From the NCBI RefSeq assembly GCF_014841125.1, contig NZ_JACYTQ010000005.1:186001-250000 (forward strand): DNA of 64,000 nt. The letters run 5' to 3'. A program made the position numbers and the translations under genes. Source of the DNA: Echinicola arenosa (GTDB lineage: Bacteria; Bacteroidota; Bacteroidia; Cytophagales; Cyclobacteriaceae). The notes beneath the pieces are model-generated. The model was given only the letters and a program-made list of their open reading frames with translations. It had not been told where the DNA came from and made no database searches. This document shows positions 27,325-36,171 of this stretch, in pieces (position 1 is the first letter of the stretch; the number at the start of each line of letters is the position of its first letter).

Positions 27325-29748
27325 TTACCTTCTGTCAAAAATCCTTTTCCACCAAGGCATGCCTTCTTCCTCATGGTAACCGCCATAGCCACCATAATCA
27401 TAGCCATAACCATAGCCATACCGGGTGCTCCTGATGTGGATATCATTTAGTAAGCCATATAATTTCTTGACACCGCCTCTCTCATGAAGGTCATTTAACA
27501 ACTCGACATTTTCTTTTCGGGAGTATTCCTGTCTGAACACAAAGATATTAATGTCGGCATAGCGGAAAAGCTCTTTAGTCTCCGAAACCAAGCCCACCGG
27601 AGGGCAGTCCATGATCACCACTTCATACTTTTCCTTGATTTCCTGCATGATCTCATTGAATTTTTCTTGAAGCAAAATTTCAGCAGGATTAGGAGGAATC
27701 GGCCCAGATAGCAAGACGTCCAAATGAGCGGTCGAAGTGGACTGAACAACCTTTTGCCAAGGAATATCTGCACTCAAACAGGTACTGATTCCACGGTCAT
27801 TGTTCAATTTAAAATCTGCCGCAATTTTTGGTTTTCGCAAATCGAGTCCCATGAGCAGTGTTTTTTTACCTTTTAGCGCAAATGCAGAAGCTGTATTGAC
27901 CGCACAAAAGGTTTTACCCTCCCCCGAAATGGTAGAGGTAAATAAAATGGTCATGTACTTTTTATTGGGACTCAGGTAAGTCATGTCCGCCCGTAGGCTC
28001 CGGAAGGATTCGGTCACTGGTGACTTGGGCTTATCCAACACTGGATTGGAATACCCATACTTCGCCCGGCCTATTTTGGCCACTACTGGCACCTTGGAGA
28101 GCTTTTCCAATTCCTTGACATCCTCAATTTTGACATTGAAAAAGTCCTTGGTATAAATAAAAGCCACCGGAATCATAAAACCCAACAACAAGCCCAAAAG
28201 AAAATTCACCTTGGTCTTGGGAGATACGGGAAAATCCCCTGCTTTGGCCCAGTCCAACACCGAGTTTTTTGGTGCATTGGAGGCCCGGGTAATTTCCGCT
28301 TCTGCCCGCTTTTCCAATAGGTACACATAGATATTTTCATTGATGTTAAACTTCCGCTGAATTCCCAAAAGCCTTCTTTCCGTCTCTGGCAAAGTGTTGA
28401 TCTCTTGGTCTATCTGGCGAATATTGCCCTTAATCTCACTGATCAGGGTCTGGGTATTGGCAATGGCGGAATTGACGTTCTCCCGCAAAGCCTTTTTGGT
28501 ATTTGCAATCTTATTTTTGATTTCCCTGACCGCAGGTGCCTGTTCTGAAAAGTTGGCTGACAACCTCACCTGCTCTGACTGCAACTCTCCAAGGTTCATC
28601 ACCAAAGAATTCAACAAGGGGTCCGAGATCCCCACCACGGAAGGAACCACCAAATCCTCTGCACTGTTGTTGTTCAGGTAATTTTGTAGGGTTTGGTAAT
28701 ATTTTAGGTTGATCTCTGTTTGTGACTTTTCAGTCTCCAGTTCCTGCATCCTTTCAAAGATCAGATTACCCTCCTCACTTAGGTTAAACACCTTATTTTG
28801 GGTCCTGTATTGCTCCAACCTGTCCTCAAAGAAGGTCAAGGAGTCCGTGATACCGCTCAGCTGATTTTCAATGAAACGTACTGTGTTGTCCGAAGTCCTG
28901 TTCTTTTCTTCCAATTCCCGCTTCAGGTAAACCTCCATCAGCTTGTTCAAATAGTCTTCTCCCAACCTTCTTACTGGAGTCTCCAATGTAAGGCTGAGGA
29001 TCGATGCTTCTTCATTGATTGGTGCTACAGCAAGTTCTGCCTTATATTTTTTGGCCAGGGAAGGGGTATCCTGCAGCTGAAAGTAAAAATCTTCCCCTGC
29101 CACGGCCGCTATGTTCTTGATCCTAAATTTAAAATTACTTCCTTCAACCCATTGGCCAAATGAATATGTTCCCTCCTTCAAGCCCACAATTTCCAAGTCT
29201 GTTTTATAAAAGGGGTCATTTGGATTATACACTTGAAAGTCTTCCTCATTGATGGACAAGTCAAAAGAATTTTCATCCTTTGCCACTACTTTGATCATCC
29301 CACCCACCATTTGTGGGTGTTGCCAATCCACTTCCACCAGGAGGGACTCCCCTCCGTAATGCCTGACCAAGCCCAAAACACCTTCCTGGTATGTTTGTAC
29401 ATTGATATCCAGTCCTGCCACGGCCTCTTCTGCCAATGAGTAGGATTTTAAAATCCCAATTTCATTTTCGATGTTACTGCTGGGTTTTAGAAAACCAGAA
29501 GTTTCAAAAAGCTCTGACCCCACACTGTGGTCCGCCTCCTTGACCAAAACCGTAGACTCCACCGACCAGGTGGGCGTGCTGTAGCGATTGACCATAAAAG
29601 CAGCCACCACACCCAAAAGCATACACAAAACAATCCAGGGCCAAGACTTCAGGTATCTAAAAATACTGTTTTTTACATCAAAATTTCTGTCTTGGTTAAA
29701 CTGAAAAACCGGAGGTGGTAAGGGTTGGTTTGGAGAAGGGTTACTCAT
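27325..29748 (-). CDS. wzc: Wzc-type polysaccharide co-polymerase and tyrosine autokinase
   Basis: 807 residues. Order: N-terminal helix and TM1 (about 35-55), Wzz domain, long periplasmic coiled coil (about 270-480), TM2 in FLLGLLLGFMIPVAFIY, then the cytoplasmic BY-kinase. The kinase shows Walker A (STISGEGKT, near 605), Walker A' (LLMGLDLRKPK) and Walker B (VVIMDCPPVG). A C-terminal tyrosine cluster (YGYGYGYDYGGYGGY, about 774-790) is the autophosphorylation tail. It controls chain length and, with the outer-membrane protein encoded just upstream (2-base gap), forms the export channel. Confidence 0.96.
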   Translation of the reverse strand: MSNPSPNQPLPPPVFQFNQDRNFDVKNSIFRYLKSWPWIVLCMLLGVVAAFMVNRYSTPTWSVESTVLVKEADHSVGSELFETSGFLKPSSNIENEIGILKSYSLAEEAVAGLDINVQTYQEGVLGLVRHYGGESLLVEVDWQHPQMVGGMIKVVAKDENSFDLSINEEDFQVYNPNDPFYKTDLEIVGLKEGTYSFGQWVEGSNFKFRIKNIAAVAGEDFYFQLQDTPSLAKKYKAELAVAPINEEASILSLTLETPVRRLGEDYLNKLMEVYLKRELEEKNRTSDNTVRFIENQLSGITDSLTFFEDRLEQYRTQNKVFNLSEEGNLIFERMQELETEKSQTEINLKYYQTLQNYLNNNSAEDLVVPSVVGISDPLLNSLVMNLGELQSEQVRLSANFSEQAPAVREIKNKIANTKKALRENVNSAIANTQTLISEIKGNIRQIDQEINTLPETERRLLGIQRKFNINENIYVYLLEKRAEAEITRASNAPKNSVLDWAKAGDFPVSPKTKVNFLLGLLLGFMIPVAFIYTKDFFNVKIEDVKELEKLSKVPVVAKIGRAKYGYSNPVLDKPKSPVTESFRSLRADMTYLSPNKKYMTILFTSTISGEGKTFCAVNTASAFALKGKKTLLMGLDLRKPKIAADFKLNNDRGISTCLSADIPWQKVVQSTSTAHLDVLLSGPIPPNPAEILLQEKFNEIMQEIKEKYEVVIMDCPPVGLVSETKELFRYADINIFVFRQEYSRKENVELLNDLHERGGVKKLYGLLNDIHIRSTRYGYGYGYDYGGYGGYHEEEGMPWWKRIFDRR

Positions 29749-29750
29749 GC

Positions 29751-30563
29751 TTAGTTAATTAAATTAAGGACCAGGGCAACAGCTGTGATAGAAGAAATGA
29801 TCAATGCCAGAGATTGTGCCGTATTTTCTCCTGCCCCAAGCTCCCGCACCTTCATCGGCTCAGCATACAATTGATCATTGGGCTGTATAAAGTAATAAGG
29901 AGATTGGATAATGCTCCGATCGGTCAGGTCGATTGTGTGGAGCTTGGTACCATCCGGGTATTGCCGAATCAGCAATACCTCATCCCGCTTGGCCACCACG
30001 GTCATATCCCCGGCATTGGCGATCGCCTCAAAAATGGTCATCCTGTCCTGCAAAATCACGTACTTTCCTGGCTTCCGAAACTCCCCGAAGGCCGTATACC
30101 GGATCCCACCGAGCTTCACCCGTACATAAAGTTCTGTTGTCACATATTTTCTCAGTGCCTCCTCAATAGAAAGTCTTGCCTCTTCCAATGTCATGTCCCG
30201 CACAAAAATCCTTCCCGCCAGAGGAATACGGATATAGCCCTCCTTGTCCACTGTGTATCCGGTCATATAATATATATCTCCGCCACCTTGCCCCATTCCC
30301 ATCCGGTTATTTTGACCAGGATCCTCTCTGAAGTTAAAGCCTTCTCTGATCATGTCCTCCGCTGTCAGTGCCTTGACATCAATGATGTCATTATACTGCA
30401 GACGATACTCAGCCAGATCATATGAAACCAAGCTATCCTCCGGAATAGATTGATCCTCGTCCTGGAGGTAGATGATTTTTTTATTGGAAATACAGGAGCT
30501 AAAGGAAAGGATAAAAACCACTGTAAGCCACACCAAAAAATACCGATTGAGCGATTGCACCAT
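29751..30563 (-). CDS. wza: Wza-type polysaccharide export outer-membrane lipoprotein
   Basis: 270 residues from the ATG at 30563. A longer frame from 30674 would place 37 residues ahead of a clear lipoprotein signal, so it is not preferred. Lipobox ILSFSSC (C24). The Poly_export domain has YRLQYNDIIDVKALTAED and a GYTVDKEGYIRIPLAGRI strand pair. An SLBB-like repeat follows (TAFGEFRKPGKYVILQDRMTI cut short here: FRKPGKY). A C-terminal hydrophobic segment (SLALIISSITAVALVLNLI) fits the membrane-spanning end of Bacteroidota Wza proteins. It forms the outer-membrane exit with Wzc. Confidence 0.93.
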   Translation of the reverse strand: MVQSLNRYFLVWLTVVFILSFSSCISNKKIIYLQDEDQSIPEDSLVSYDLAEYRLQYNDIIDVKALTAEDMIREGFNFREDPGQNNRMGMGQGGGDIYYMTGYTVDKEGYIRIPLAGRIFVRDMTLEEARLSIEEALRKYVTTELYVRVKLGGIRYTAFGEFRKPGKYVILQDRMTIFEAIANAGDMTVVAKRDEVLLIRQYPDGTKLHTIDLTDRSIIQSPYYFIQPNDQLYAEPMKVRELGAGENTAQSLALIISSITAVALVLNLIN

Positions 30564-31088
30564 TTTGTTTTCTAAAGGGTTTAATGATATGTAAATATAT
30601 AAAAGTTGCTTACATCTGGAACTTTGCACACCCAAAATATAGAAAAACCCTTTGTACTCATGATGGAAAGCCATAAGGTTTTTTTCAATCCATTGCTACA
30701 CTCCCTCCTATAGGGAGTATCAATACCTCTCTTCAATAACTGATTGGGTTTGGTGAAGATTGTCAACAGATGAATAGGATGAACACAGATGCAAGGTGCT
30801 GGAAGTGGGAAGTACGAGGTGGGAAGAGGAAAGTATGAAGGGGGATGACAGTGCTAATTGGAAGACTTATATGCAAGTTGGCTGGACAACCAATGAATAA
30901 AAATAGCTGAGTCAGAGACTCAATTTTCATCGTCCCGTCCGCCACGGCGGGATCGGGACAACGGAGGGAAGAGGGAAGGGAAGTGGGAATACGAGGAGAG
31001 AGGTTGAGTGCTGGATATGAGGTGATAGACTTTGCCGCTAGGCTTGGAGTAGACGTAGCTACCTCTGTTCGGAATGGTATTCACAAAT
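30564..31088. repeat. Intergenic region with dispersed repeats
   Basis: No gene seen. It should contain the wza promoter. It holds one copy of the two-hairpin repeat at 30905-30966 (GAGTCAGAGACTC, then GTCCCG...CGGGAC). At 30801-30892 is a segment closely matching about 36520-36606 (shared words include AGTACGAGG and GGATGACAGTG and GGCTGGACAAC). The same two blocks therefore occur together at two places about 5.7 kb apart. Confidence 0.7.
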
Positions 31089-31119
31089 AAAAACCACCCT
31101 GCGCTGACACAGGGTGGTT
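31089..31119 (-). terminator. Terminator of the small-protein operon
   Basis: AACCACCCTG / CAGGGTGGTT arms with an 8-base loop, followed on the minus strand by T5, directly after the stop of the gene at 31124. Confidence 0.85.
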
Positions 31120-31123
31120 GGAA

Positions 31124-31357
31124 TTAGCTTTCTGACCGACCATCCGGAGGACCATCTATGGCCAGTTGGCTGATACTTATCAGCAGGATACCTGCCAACA
31201 AGACCTTTTCCAATATTTGCATCCCATCGGGACTGAAGGGAATTTCCAGTCCCCAGGTTGTGATGACTGTAGCCACCAAAGCTGCTCCCAACTCTCTTAG
31301 CCTTTTGAAAAAAGGGGGTGTTGGAGAGGTCAATCGTTTTATGATTTCGTTTTTCAT
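31124..31357 (-). CDS. Small membrane protein, holin-like in size and topology
   Basis: 77 residues: a charged N-terminus with Pro-Phe-Phe-Lys-Arg, then two hydrophobic segments (LGAALVATVITTWGL and VLLAGILLISISQLAI) and a short charged tail. No family was recognised. It is third in a three-gene minus-strand operon with 31376-31603 and 31615-32361 and has a terminator after it. The size and two-helix layout resemble phage holins, but nothing else phage-like is nearby apart from its partners. Confidence 0.65.
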   Translation of the reverse strand: MKNEIIKRLTSPTPPFFKRLRELGAALVATVITTWGLEIPFSPDGMQILEKVLLAGILLISISQLAIDGPPDGRSES

Positions 31358-31375
31358 TATGCTTCCATTTATATT

Positions 31376-31603
31376 CTAAGAATAATTTCCAGAACCTGAT
31401 TTCAAAAGTCCATTTCCATGCCCCAAAAGCCTTCGGATAATAGACAAGTCCACCTTGATCAAGCGCAATTCGGTCTTTTGATCTCCCATTTCCACCTGCA
31501 ACTTTCTGAAATCTCTGAAGATATCATGCATAAAATAGGCGATAAGGGTGAGGAGGACTGAAAACAGTCCTCCAACTCCCAATAGAATCCATTGGTTTTC
31601 CAT
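31376..31603 (-). CDS. Small single-pass membrane protein with coiled coil
   Basis: 75 residues: one N-terminal TM helix (ILLGVGGLFSVLLTLIAYFM), then a charged helix (DFRKLQVEMGDQKTELRLIKVDL) with heptad spacing, and a Gly/Ser tail. Not assigned to a family. It lies 11 bases after the stop of the 248-residue gene and 18 bases before the next, so it belongs to the same operon. The layout is like small accessory proteins of phage lysis or tail cassettes; this is only a comparison. Confidence 0.65.
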   Translation of the reverse strand: MENQWILLGVGGLFSVLLTLIAYFMHDIFRDFRKLQVEMGDQKTELRLIKVDLSIIRRLLGHGNGLLKSGSGNYS

Positions 31604-31614
31604 TTTGATTGGAA

Positions 31615-32361
31615 TTAAACGGATTCCACCAATAGCACCGCCGCTGCATTATGCGCCCCATTGTTCATGGCATACTCTTGCCCATTGACTTCTTGGACAA
31701 ACTCAACGCCCAATACATAAGCTTTAAAAGGTTCCACCAAACTGCTTTTGTCCAGGGTCAGTGCCAATCCTGTGACAGCATCCCCTATAGGCAATAGCCC
31801 TGAGTTACTGCTGATACTGGTTCTTGCCTTATTGGTGAAGTCAACGGATACACCCACCGCAAACACCCTAAAATGGGTACTCCCTTCTGGAATGGCCACA
31901 TAGTCTCTAGGCATAAAATCTGCTAAGGAAATTTCCAAAGCGCTGGCCGAATCGGTCAGGCCAATCTGCATGGCCAAAGTAGACTCCAGCCTGGCTTGGG
32001 CATTGAGTTCCAAATAGGCCATCTGGTTCCAATCTCCCTCATGGACTTGTCGATCTCCCCGACTATTTACAGGGTCGGTTTTTAGGATAGAAAGCATTTT
32101 GCTGTAGACGCGATTGTAAAACCTCGGATCGCTGCTTTTCAGCAAAGCTTCCCGCATGCTGTCCCGAAACAGTTTGGCTCCATCAGCAGCGGTGGAAAAC
32201 TCCCGAAGGTTCTCCCGGGTACGGGCATACTTCGGATCGGTCATCACCCGGGATTTGCTTACCCCGCCTTTTGCGCGTGCAAAATAACCGTTTTTCGTCT
32301 TGTAAAAGGACAGTCCTCCCACTGTCCCATTCAAGGTAATGATACTGGTTTGTTGTGCCAT
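31615..32361 (-). CDS. Conserved hypothetical protein of Bacteroidota (GTVGGLSFYKTKNG type)
   Basis: 248 residues, no signal peptide. The N-terminus has NGTVGGLSFYKTKNGYFARAK, cut here to its core GGLSFYKT, then TRENLREFSTAADGAKLFRD. It ends in beta-rich sequence rich in Ala and Val. I recall this N-terminal pattern in many Bacteroidota hypothetical proteins, but know no function. It leads the operon with two small membrane proteins. A phage-tail-like or surface structural protein is possible; nothing in the sequence proves it. Confidence 0.7.
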   Translation of the reverse strand: MAQQTSIITLNGTVGGLSFYKTKNGYFARAKGGVSKSRVMTDPKYARTRENLREFSTAADGAKLFRDSMREALLKSSDPRFYNRVYSKMLSILKTDPVNSRGDRQVHEGDWNQMAYLELNAQARLESTLAMQIGLTDSASALEISLADFMPRDYVAIPEGSTHFRVFAVGVSVDFTNKARTSISSNSGLLPIGDAVTGLALTLDKSSLVEPFKAYVLGVEFVQEVNGQEYAMNNGAHNAAAVLLVESV

Positions 32362-33090
32362 AATTTTTATGGTTTTAAGTTAAACATACCCTATATTCAA
32401 CCTTTCAACCCCATAAATCAAACATAGATGCGTTTCCTGCGCATTGAGACAATATTTGCCTTTTTGGCGGCAAAAATGGAATCCCAAGTCATTCAAAAAG
32501 CAGCATTGGCCTGTAAAAACGATCGAAAAAATTGAGGGTTAAGAAGCAGTTCCGCTATACCAGTCTTGGGGATACCTTGGGGTCTAGTAGTATATACGTT
32601 CCCTTTTGGTTACCATCCTATATTTCATGGTACTTTTCCAATAAAGAAAGTATATAAAATTGAAGTAAAAATATTTTGAAGTTTTTTAAACAAAAAAAAG
32701 TTGTTTTTCATGTAAAATCACTTTCGTATAGTATTTAATGGGGATCCCCATTGTCGAAATGACATGGATAAGCAGCTCCAACACCTATTGATAAAGAAAT
32801 ATAGAAGCCTTCAGCATTAGGCTTTAAACTTTCTGCTTTTGACTTTAAGCTATAGGCTTTAGACACAACGTAATAAATAACCATTTGATATTTAACTAGT
32901 TAACCGTGATAGGATGTTAGGTATTTCAACGGAACTTATTTGCAGATAAAGGTTACAATTGTAGAAAAATGAAAACAAAGCAGCACAGCCTCAACTTCAG
33001 TGATCCCGTAGTACAACTGCTAGGACAAGCTAGCCTTCAGCCTCAGGCATTTGACTTTTGGCTTTTGGCTTTAAACCTTCAGCCCTTCTC
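32362..33090. other. Intergenic region with low-complexity CTTT/GGCTTT runs
   Basis: No gene seen. Two stretches (32806-32866 and 33031-33095) are built from loose repeats of the type GGCTTTAAAC / GCTTTTGAC / GGCTTTTGGC, a short degenerate repeat also common near other Cytophagales genes. The promoter of the 32361-31124 operon should lie here. Confidence 0.5.
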
Positions 33091-33294
33091 CTAGTCATCA
33101 ATAAACTGCATGACCAATTCCAGGGGAATGCCACTAAAGTCAGAAAATTCATGGACGGTCACATATTGGTCGGAGCGCTTTTGAAGTAATCGTTTGATCT
33201 TGGCCACCACATCCTGCGCATGTCTGGCACTCCTGCCGGTAATCAGCTGGATATCCTTGGGATAGATTACACATCGCTTTTTTCTGTGGTACAT
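33091..33294 (-). CDS. Small conserved Bacteroidota protein (YPKDIQLITGRS type)
   Basis: 67 residues, basic at the start (MYHRKKRCVIYPKDIQLITG), then a helix with Arg/Lys (ARHAQDVVAKIKRLLQKR) and a second part YVTVHEFSDFSGIPLELV resembling a short HTH-like or scaffold fold. I recall related small proteins with YPKD and ITG motifs in many Bacteroidota genomes, often near genes like 31615-32361; the function is not known. It is monocistronic here. Confidence 0.7.
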   Translation of the reverse strand: MYHRKKRCVIYPKDIQLITGRSARHAQDVVAKIKRLLQKRSDQYVTVHEFSDFSGIPLELVMQFIDD

Positions 33295-33418
33295 TTTCTA
33301 AAAAATAAGGACTAATTAAGCATTCATTTTTTTTGCGCCGTCAGCACATTCCTATCCAACCACCTTTTTATTCTGGGGTTTGGCTATTGGATTTTCATTA
33401 TCCCCTCTTTATCAATTT

Positions 33419-34948
33419 TCATTTCCTTTCTTTGATCAATACCGTCAAATACCATTTCGCCCATCCGTTTACCTGACGCTCTATTAGACGAATGAAAAAC
33501 AGTCCATTTCGGAGGTCAGCCCCTTGCCATTGAAACGCATGTTTCAAGGATCGCATTTCGCTGACCTTGCTCCAATAGGCCTGCTTGAGTTCTTCTACAA
33601 TTTCCGCTTTGGGAACACCCTTCAATCTAGCGGTTAAATTAACCAGGTTATGGGGAAGCTGATCAAAGTCTTCCGTTTCCAATACAAGTATCTCATTACC
33701 TGTTAAAATCAAGTCTGCAGCAAGTCTTATGAATTGATCAATCGAGGGATGGAATGGGGCCAGCTGCTCCCATTTCTCCCGATGGACCCATTTGAGAAGC
33801 ACCAAGGTCAATAATCCCTCTGAAAAATCATGGCGTCTTTTTTCAAAGTCCAACAAATCCAGGGCTGATTCCATGTGATGACTATGGTATTTCCATTCCC
33901 TTTCTTTTAGATAGGCTAACATCAACACTTCCCATGCATGGACTTCATCCGGCTTCATGATACGGTCAAGTTCTTCTCTCAAATCCTTTATTGCGGCAAA
34001 GTAAGCCATCAACCTGGGATTAGGAGCCAGGTACCTTTTAGCAGCCAAAACACGCTTAAAGACTTCAGTAATATATTTCCAGTAGAGCCTTCCCTCACCT
34101 TCCGGAATATGGTACATGTAAATATCGATGGAAGTCAATAAGGTCATCAGCTTGGCAGACCATTTTACCCTCTCCAAATCCCCCGAACTGAAAATATGGC
34201 ACACCAAAAAACCCAGGTTCATTTTCTCAAAAACCCTGACACAATGTGTGTCTGCCAATAAAGGATAAAAAGTACTCCAAAAACAAATGGTTTGCTTTAT
34301 CTCGGGCATATGAGGATGGTGGGACAGCTCTGCCTCTACTTTAAATGGTGCTGAAATCGCATTTGCCTGCTTCTCCTTTTCCCTAATGTGAATATCAAAC
34401 CGGGTAATAGTCCTGGAGGATTTACCGACCAGCTCTGCAAATCTTGTTTGATTCAACCGCTGCTCCAGATCGGGATACTGTTTCCGGATCAATGGAACGG
34501 ACTGGGTATAATGCATGCCGGAGACCCTGTTCCAGAAAGCATCGGTTTTTCCTGATTTTCCGTATAGTATGGTTGACAAAACCCTAAAATCAGGCATCTC
34601 TTGAAGCACCCTCGCTTCCACATCCTTATCCATGCACGCGACAAGGGAATGCTCCATCAGCTCTAAGCCGTACGGGCTCTTTTGCCCCCGTCCGTCGCCA
34701 TATCCGTCCAATACTAACTGGTTCTCATAAAACACTTTTTTAAGTTTGCCATGCAACGTGAGCCCCACCAGGCCCTCCATGATAAAATAGATTTTTCGGT
34801 CCACTTCACCTGCTCCCCTGATCAATTCCTTCTTGCGGTATTGGCGAAAAGAGATCTGTTTCTCCAAAAGTAAATAACGCTCCCAGGGAATCCATTGATC
34901 TTGATCCAATACATTTTTTAAAGTTCGTAAACGGTCTAACTTCTCCAT
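33419..34948 (-). CDS. Crp/Fnr-like regulator fused to a degenerate terpene-cyclase-like domain
   Basis: 509 residues from the preferred ATG at 34948; an ATG at 34993 adds 15 Cys-rich residues. Residues 25-120 look like a cNMP-binding jelly roll (KKELIRGAGEVDRKIYFIMEGL). Residues 165-184 are an HTH (LNQTRFAELVGKSSRTITRF). Residues 200-509 match the spacing of class I terpene cyclases: an early helix with W224; D275 where the Asp-rich motif falls; R371-R372 as a pyrophosphate-sensor-like pair, 46 residues before N418. N418...E426 (GNEILVLETE) sits where the NSE triad falls, then HNLV (433-436) and GWAKWY near the end. The triad Ser is Val422, only one Asp marks the Asp-rich site, and the final RY is missing. 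The domain may therefore sense, not make, an isoprenoid. The gene is divergent from the MauE genes. Confidence 0.72.
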   Translation of the reverse strand: MEKLDRLRTLKNVLDQDQWIPWERYLLLEKQISFRQYRKKELIRGAGEVDRKIYFIMEGLVGLTLHGKLKKVFYENQLVLDGYGDGRGQKSPYGLELMEHSLVACMDKDVEARVLQEMPDFRVLSTILYGKSGKTDAFWNRVSGMHYTQSVPLIRKQYPDLEQRLNQTRFAELVGKSSRTITRFDIHIREKEKQANAISAPFKVEAELSHHPHMPEIKQTICFWSTFYPLLADTHCVRVFEKMNLGFLVCHIFSSGDLERVKWSAKLMTLLTSIDIYMYHIPEGEGRLYWKYITEVFKRVLAAKRYLAPNPRLMAYFAAIKDLREELDRIMKPDEVHAWEVLMLAYLKEREWKYHSHHMESALDLLDFEKRRHDFSEGLLTLVLLKWVHREKWEQLAPFHPSIDQFIRLAADLILTGNEILVLETEDFDQLPHNLVNLTARLKGVPKAEIVEELKQAYWSKVSEMRSLKHAFQWQGADLRNGLFFIRLIERQVNGWAKWYLTVLIKERK

Positions 34949-35337
34949 AAAAAAACAATTACATTCCAAACAATCATAAAATACCAGCATCATTTACCAC
35001 CACTCCTAAAATCTGATGAATCACTTTGGTTTACCAAAAAAACATGGTTGGCTTGGCTGATAAAAAGCTTCCTTGCTGACTAAAACTACTGTTTAACCTT
35101 AAATAAAGTCAAGTTTTTAGTGAAAAATTTAAGAAATAACCATCCAAATTAGGACAATGTCAATATTACTTGTTGACATTTAACAATATCAACAACAATT
35201 AATTGATTTTTAAATACTTACCCATTTAACTTTATACCATGATCAGAATGACCACGAGCATAAACCAGCTTTGATTCCTTTGGGGCAGAGACGAAAAGGA
35301 CTCCAAAGAGATGTAGTTTAACCTGGATAACAATTAG
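34949..35337 (+). promoter_or_regulatory. Divergent promoter region with an inverted repeat
   Basis: Shared upstream region of the Crp-like gene (minus) and the MauE-type genes (plus). It contains AATGTCAA - 9 bases - TTGACATT at 35156-35180 (8-base perfect arms), followed by an AACAATATCAACAAC run. The symmetry and position suit a dimeric regulator such as the Crp-like protein, but its binding is not shown. No gene is present. Confidence 0.5.
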
Positions 35338-35646
35338 ATGAATCATATTAACCCCTATCCAAATTACAAGCCCTATACTACTTGGATTCACCAAGCTGTG
35401 GTGACTCTTTTCGTCCTAGTTTGGACTTATACTGGTTTGGAGAAGCTGATGGATTATGATGGTTTCAGGCAATTGATAATGTACCAGGTCATCACTAATC
35501 AAAGAGAATGCACCTTACTTTTTGTCATAGACACAAAAAGTAACAAAAAAGCCAAGCCAAAAATAAAGCTCCCCCCTATTACCCAACGACGGCTCGCATT
35601 TTTGGCAGCCTCCGCTCATTGGGAATTTATGAATACACGTTTTTGA
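35338..35646 (+). pseudogene. Truncated MauE/DoxX-like membrane protein gene
   Basis: 102 codons. The first 50 or so residues parallel the intact gene at 35722 (WTYTGLEKLMDYDGFRQ is identical in both). After MYQV the match stops, and the frame runs into an intergenic repeat (CTTTTTGT...ACAAAAAG palindrome at 35518-35540) that encodes an unrelated Lys-rich tail. The remaining three membrane helices and the Cys pair of the family are missing. This is a duplicated copy broken by a repeat, and unlikely to be functional. Confidence 0.8.
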
Positions 35647-35721
35647 TGCTGGATAAAAGACAAAACTATAGTGAAAATTAAAGATACACGAAAGAGGAGA
35701 AACTTTAGATACGGATGAAAT

Positions 35722-36171
35722 ATGAAGGAGCATATCAACCAATTTGGTCTTAAATGGAGAATAACAAAATTGATTCAGCATGGGATTGTCATTGCTTTTC
35801 TTGTGCTTTGGACTTATACGGGTTTGGAGAAGCTAATGGATTATGATGGGTTCAGACAATCCATCATGAACCAGGTGTTTCCTGAGGCTTGGGCGGAGAT
35901 GATGCCTCCACTCTTGATTTCTGTGGAATTGCTGCTTGCCATCATGCTGCTCATGCCTGCAACCAGAAAACCTGGGCTATTGCTTTCGCTCTTATTGATG
36001 ACGGTGTTTAGCACTTATATAGGTTTGGTATGGATGGGGGCTTTTCCGAGGGTTCCCTGTTCTTGTGCAGGTTTTTTGGAGGCCATGTCCTGGGAAGGGC
36101 ATTTGGTGTTTAATGGGGTGTTTATGGTATTGGGGGGATATGGAGTATTGAGATTTGAGTCTTGTGTATGA
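35722..36171 (+). CDS. MauE/DoxX-family redox-associated membrane protein
   Basis: 149 residues, four hydrophobic helices. The family features are GLEKLMDYDGFRQ after helix 1 and VPCSCAGFLEAMSW with C113 and C115 between helices 3 and 4, facing the periplasm. MauE-type proteins are linked to disulfide formation or transfer in the cell envelope. The likely partners are the Cys-containing DUF6520 peptide encoded at 36829 and the TlpA-like fusion at 43048. A broken copy stands directly upstream. Confidence 0.85.
   Translation: MKEHINQFGLKWRITKLIQHGIVIAFLVLWTYTGLEKLMDYDGFRQSIMNQVFPEAWAEMMPPLLISVELLLAIMLLMPATRKPGLLLSLLLMTVFSTYIGLVWMGAFPRVPCSCAGFLEAMSWEGHLVFNGVFMVLGGYGVLRFESCV

Noticed and set aside
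29814..30425. 203-codon open frame on the plus strand
   Set aside because: Antisense shadow of the Wza gene, which has clear domain motifs; Cys- and His-rich random-looking composition.
33419..34948. Plain Crp/Fnr regulator
   Set aside because: At 509 residues it is more than twice the usual length, and the extra 300 residues carry an ordered set of terpene-cyclase-like positions.
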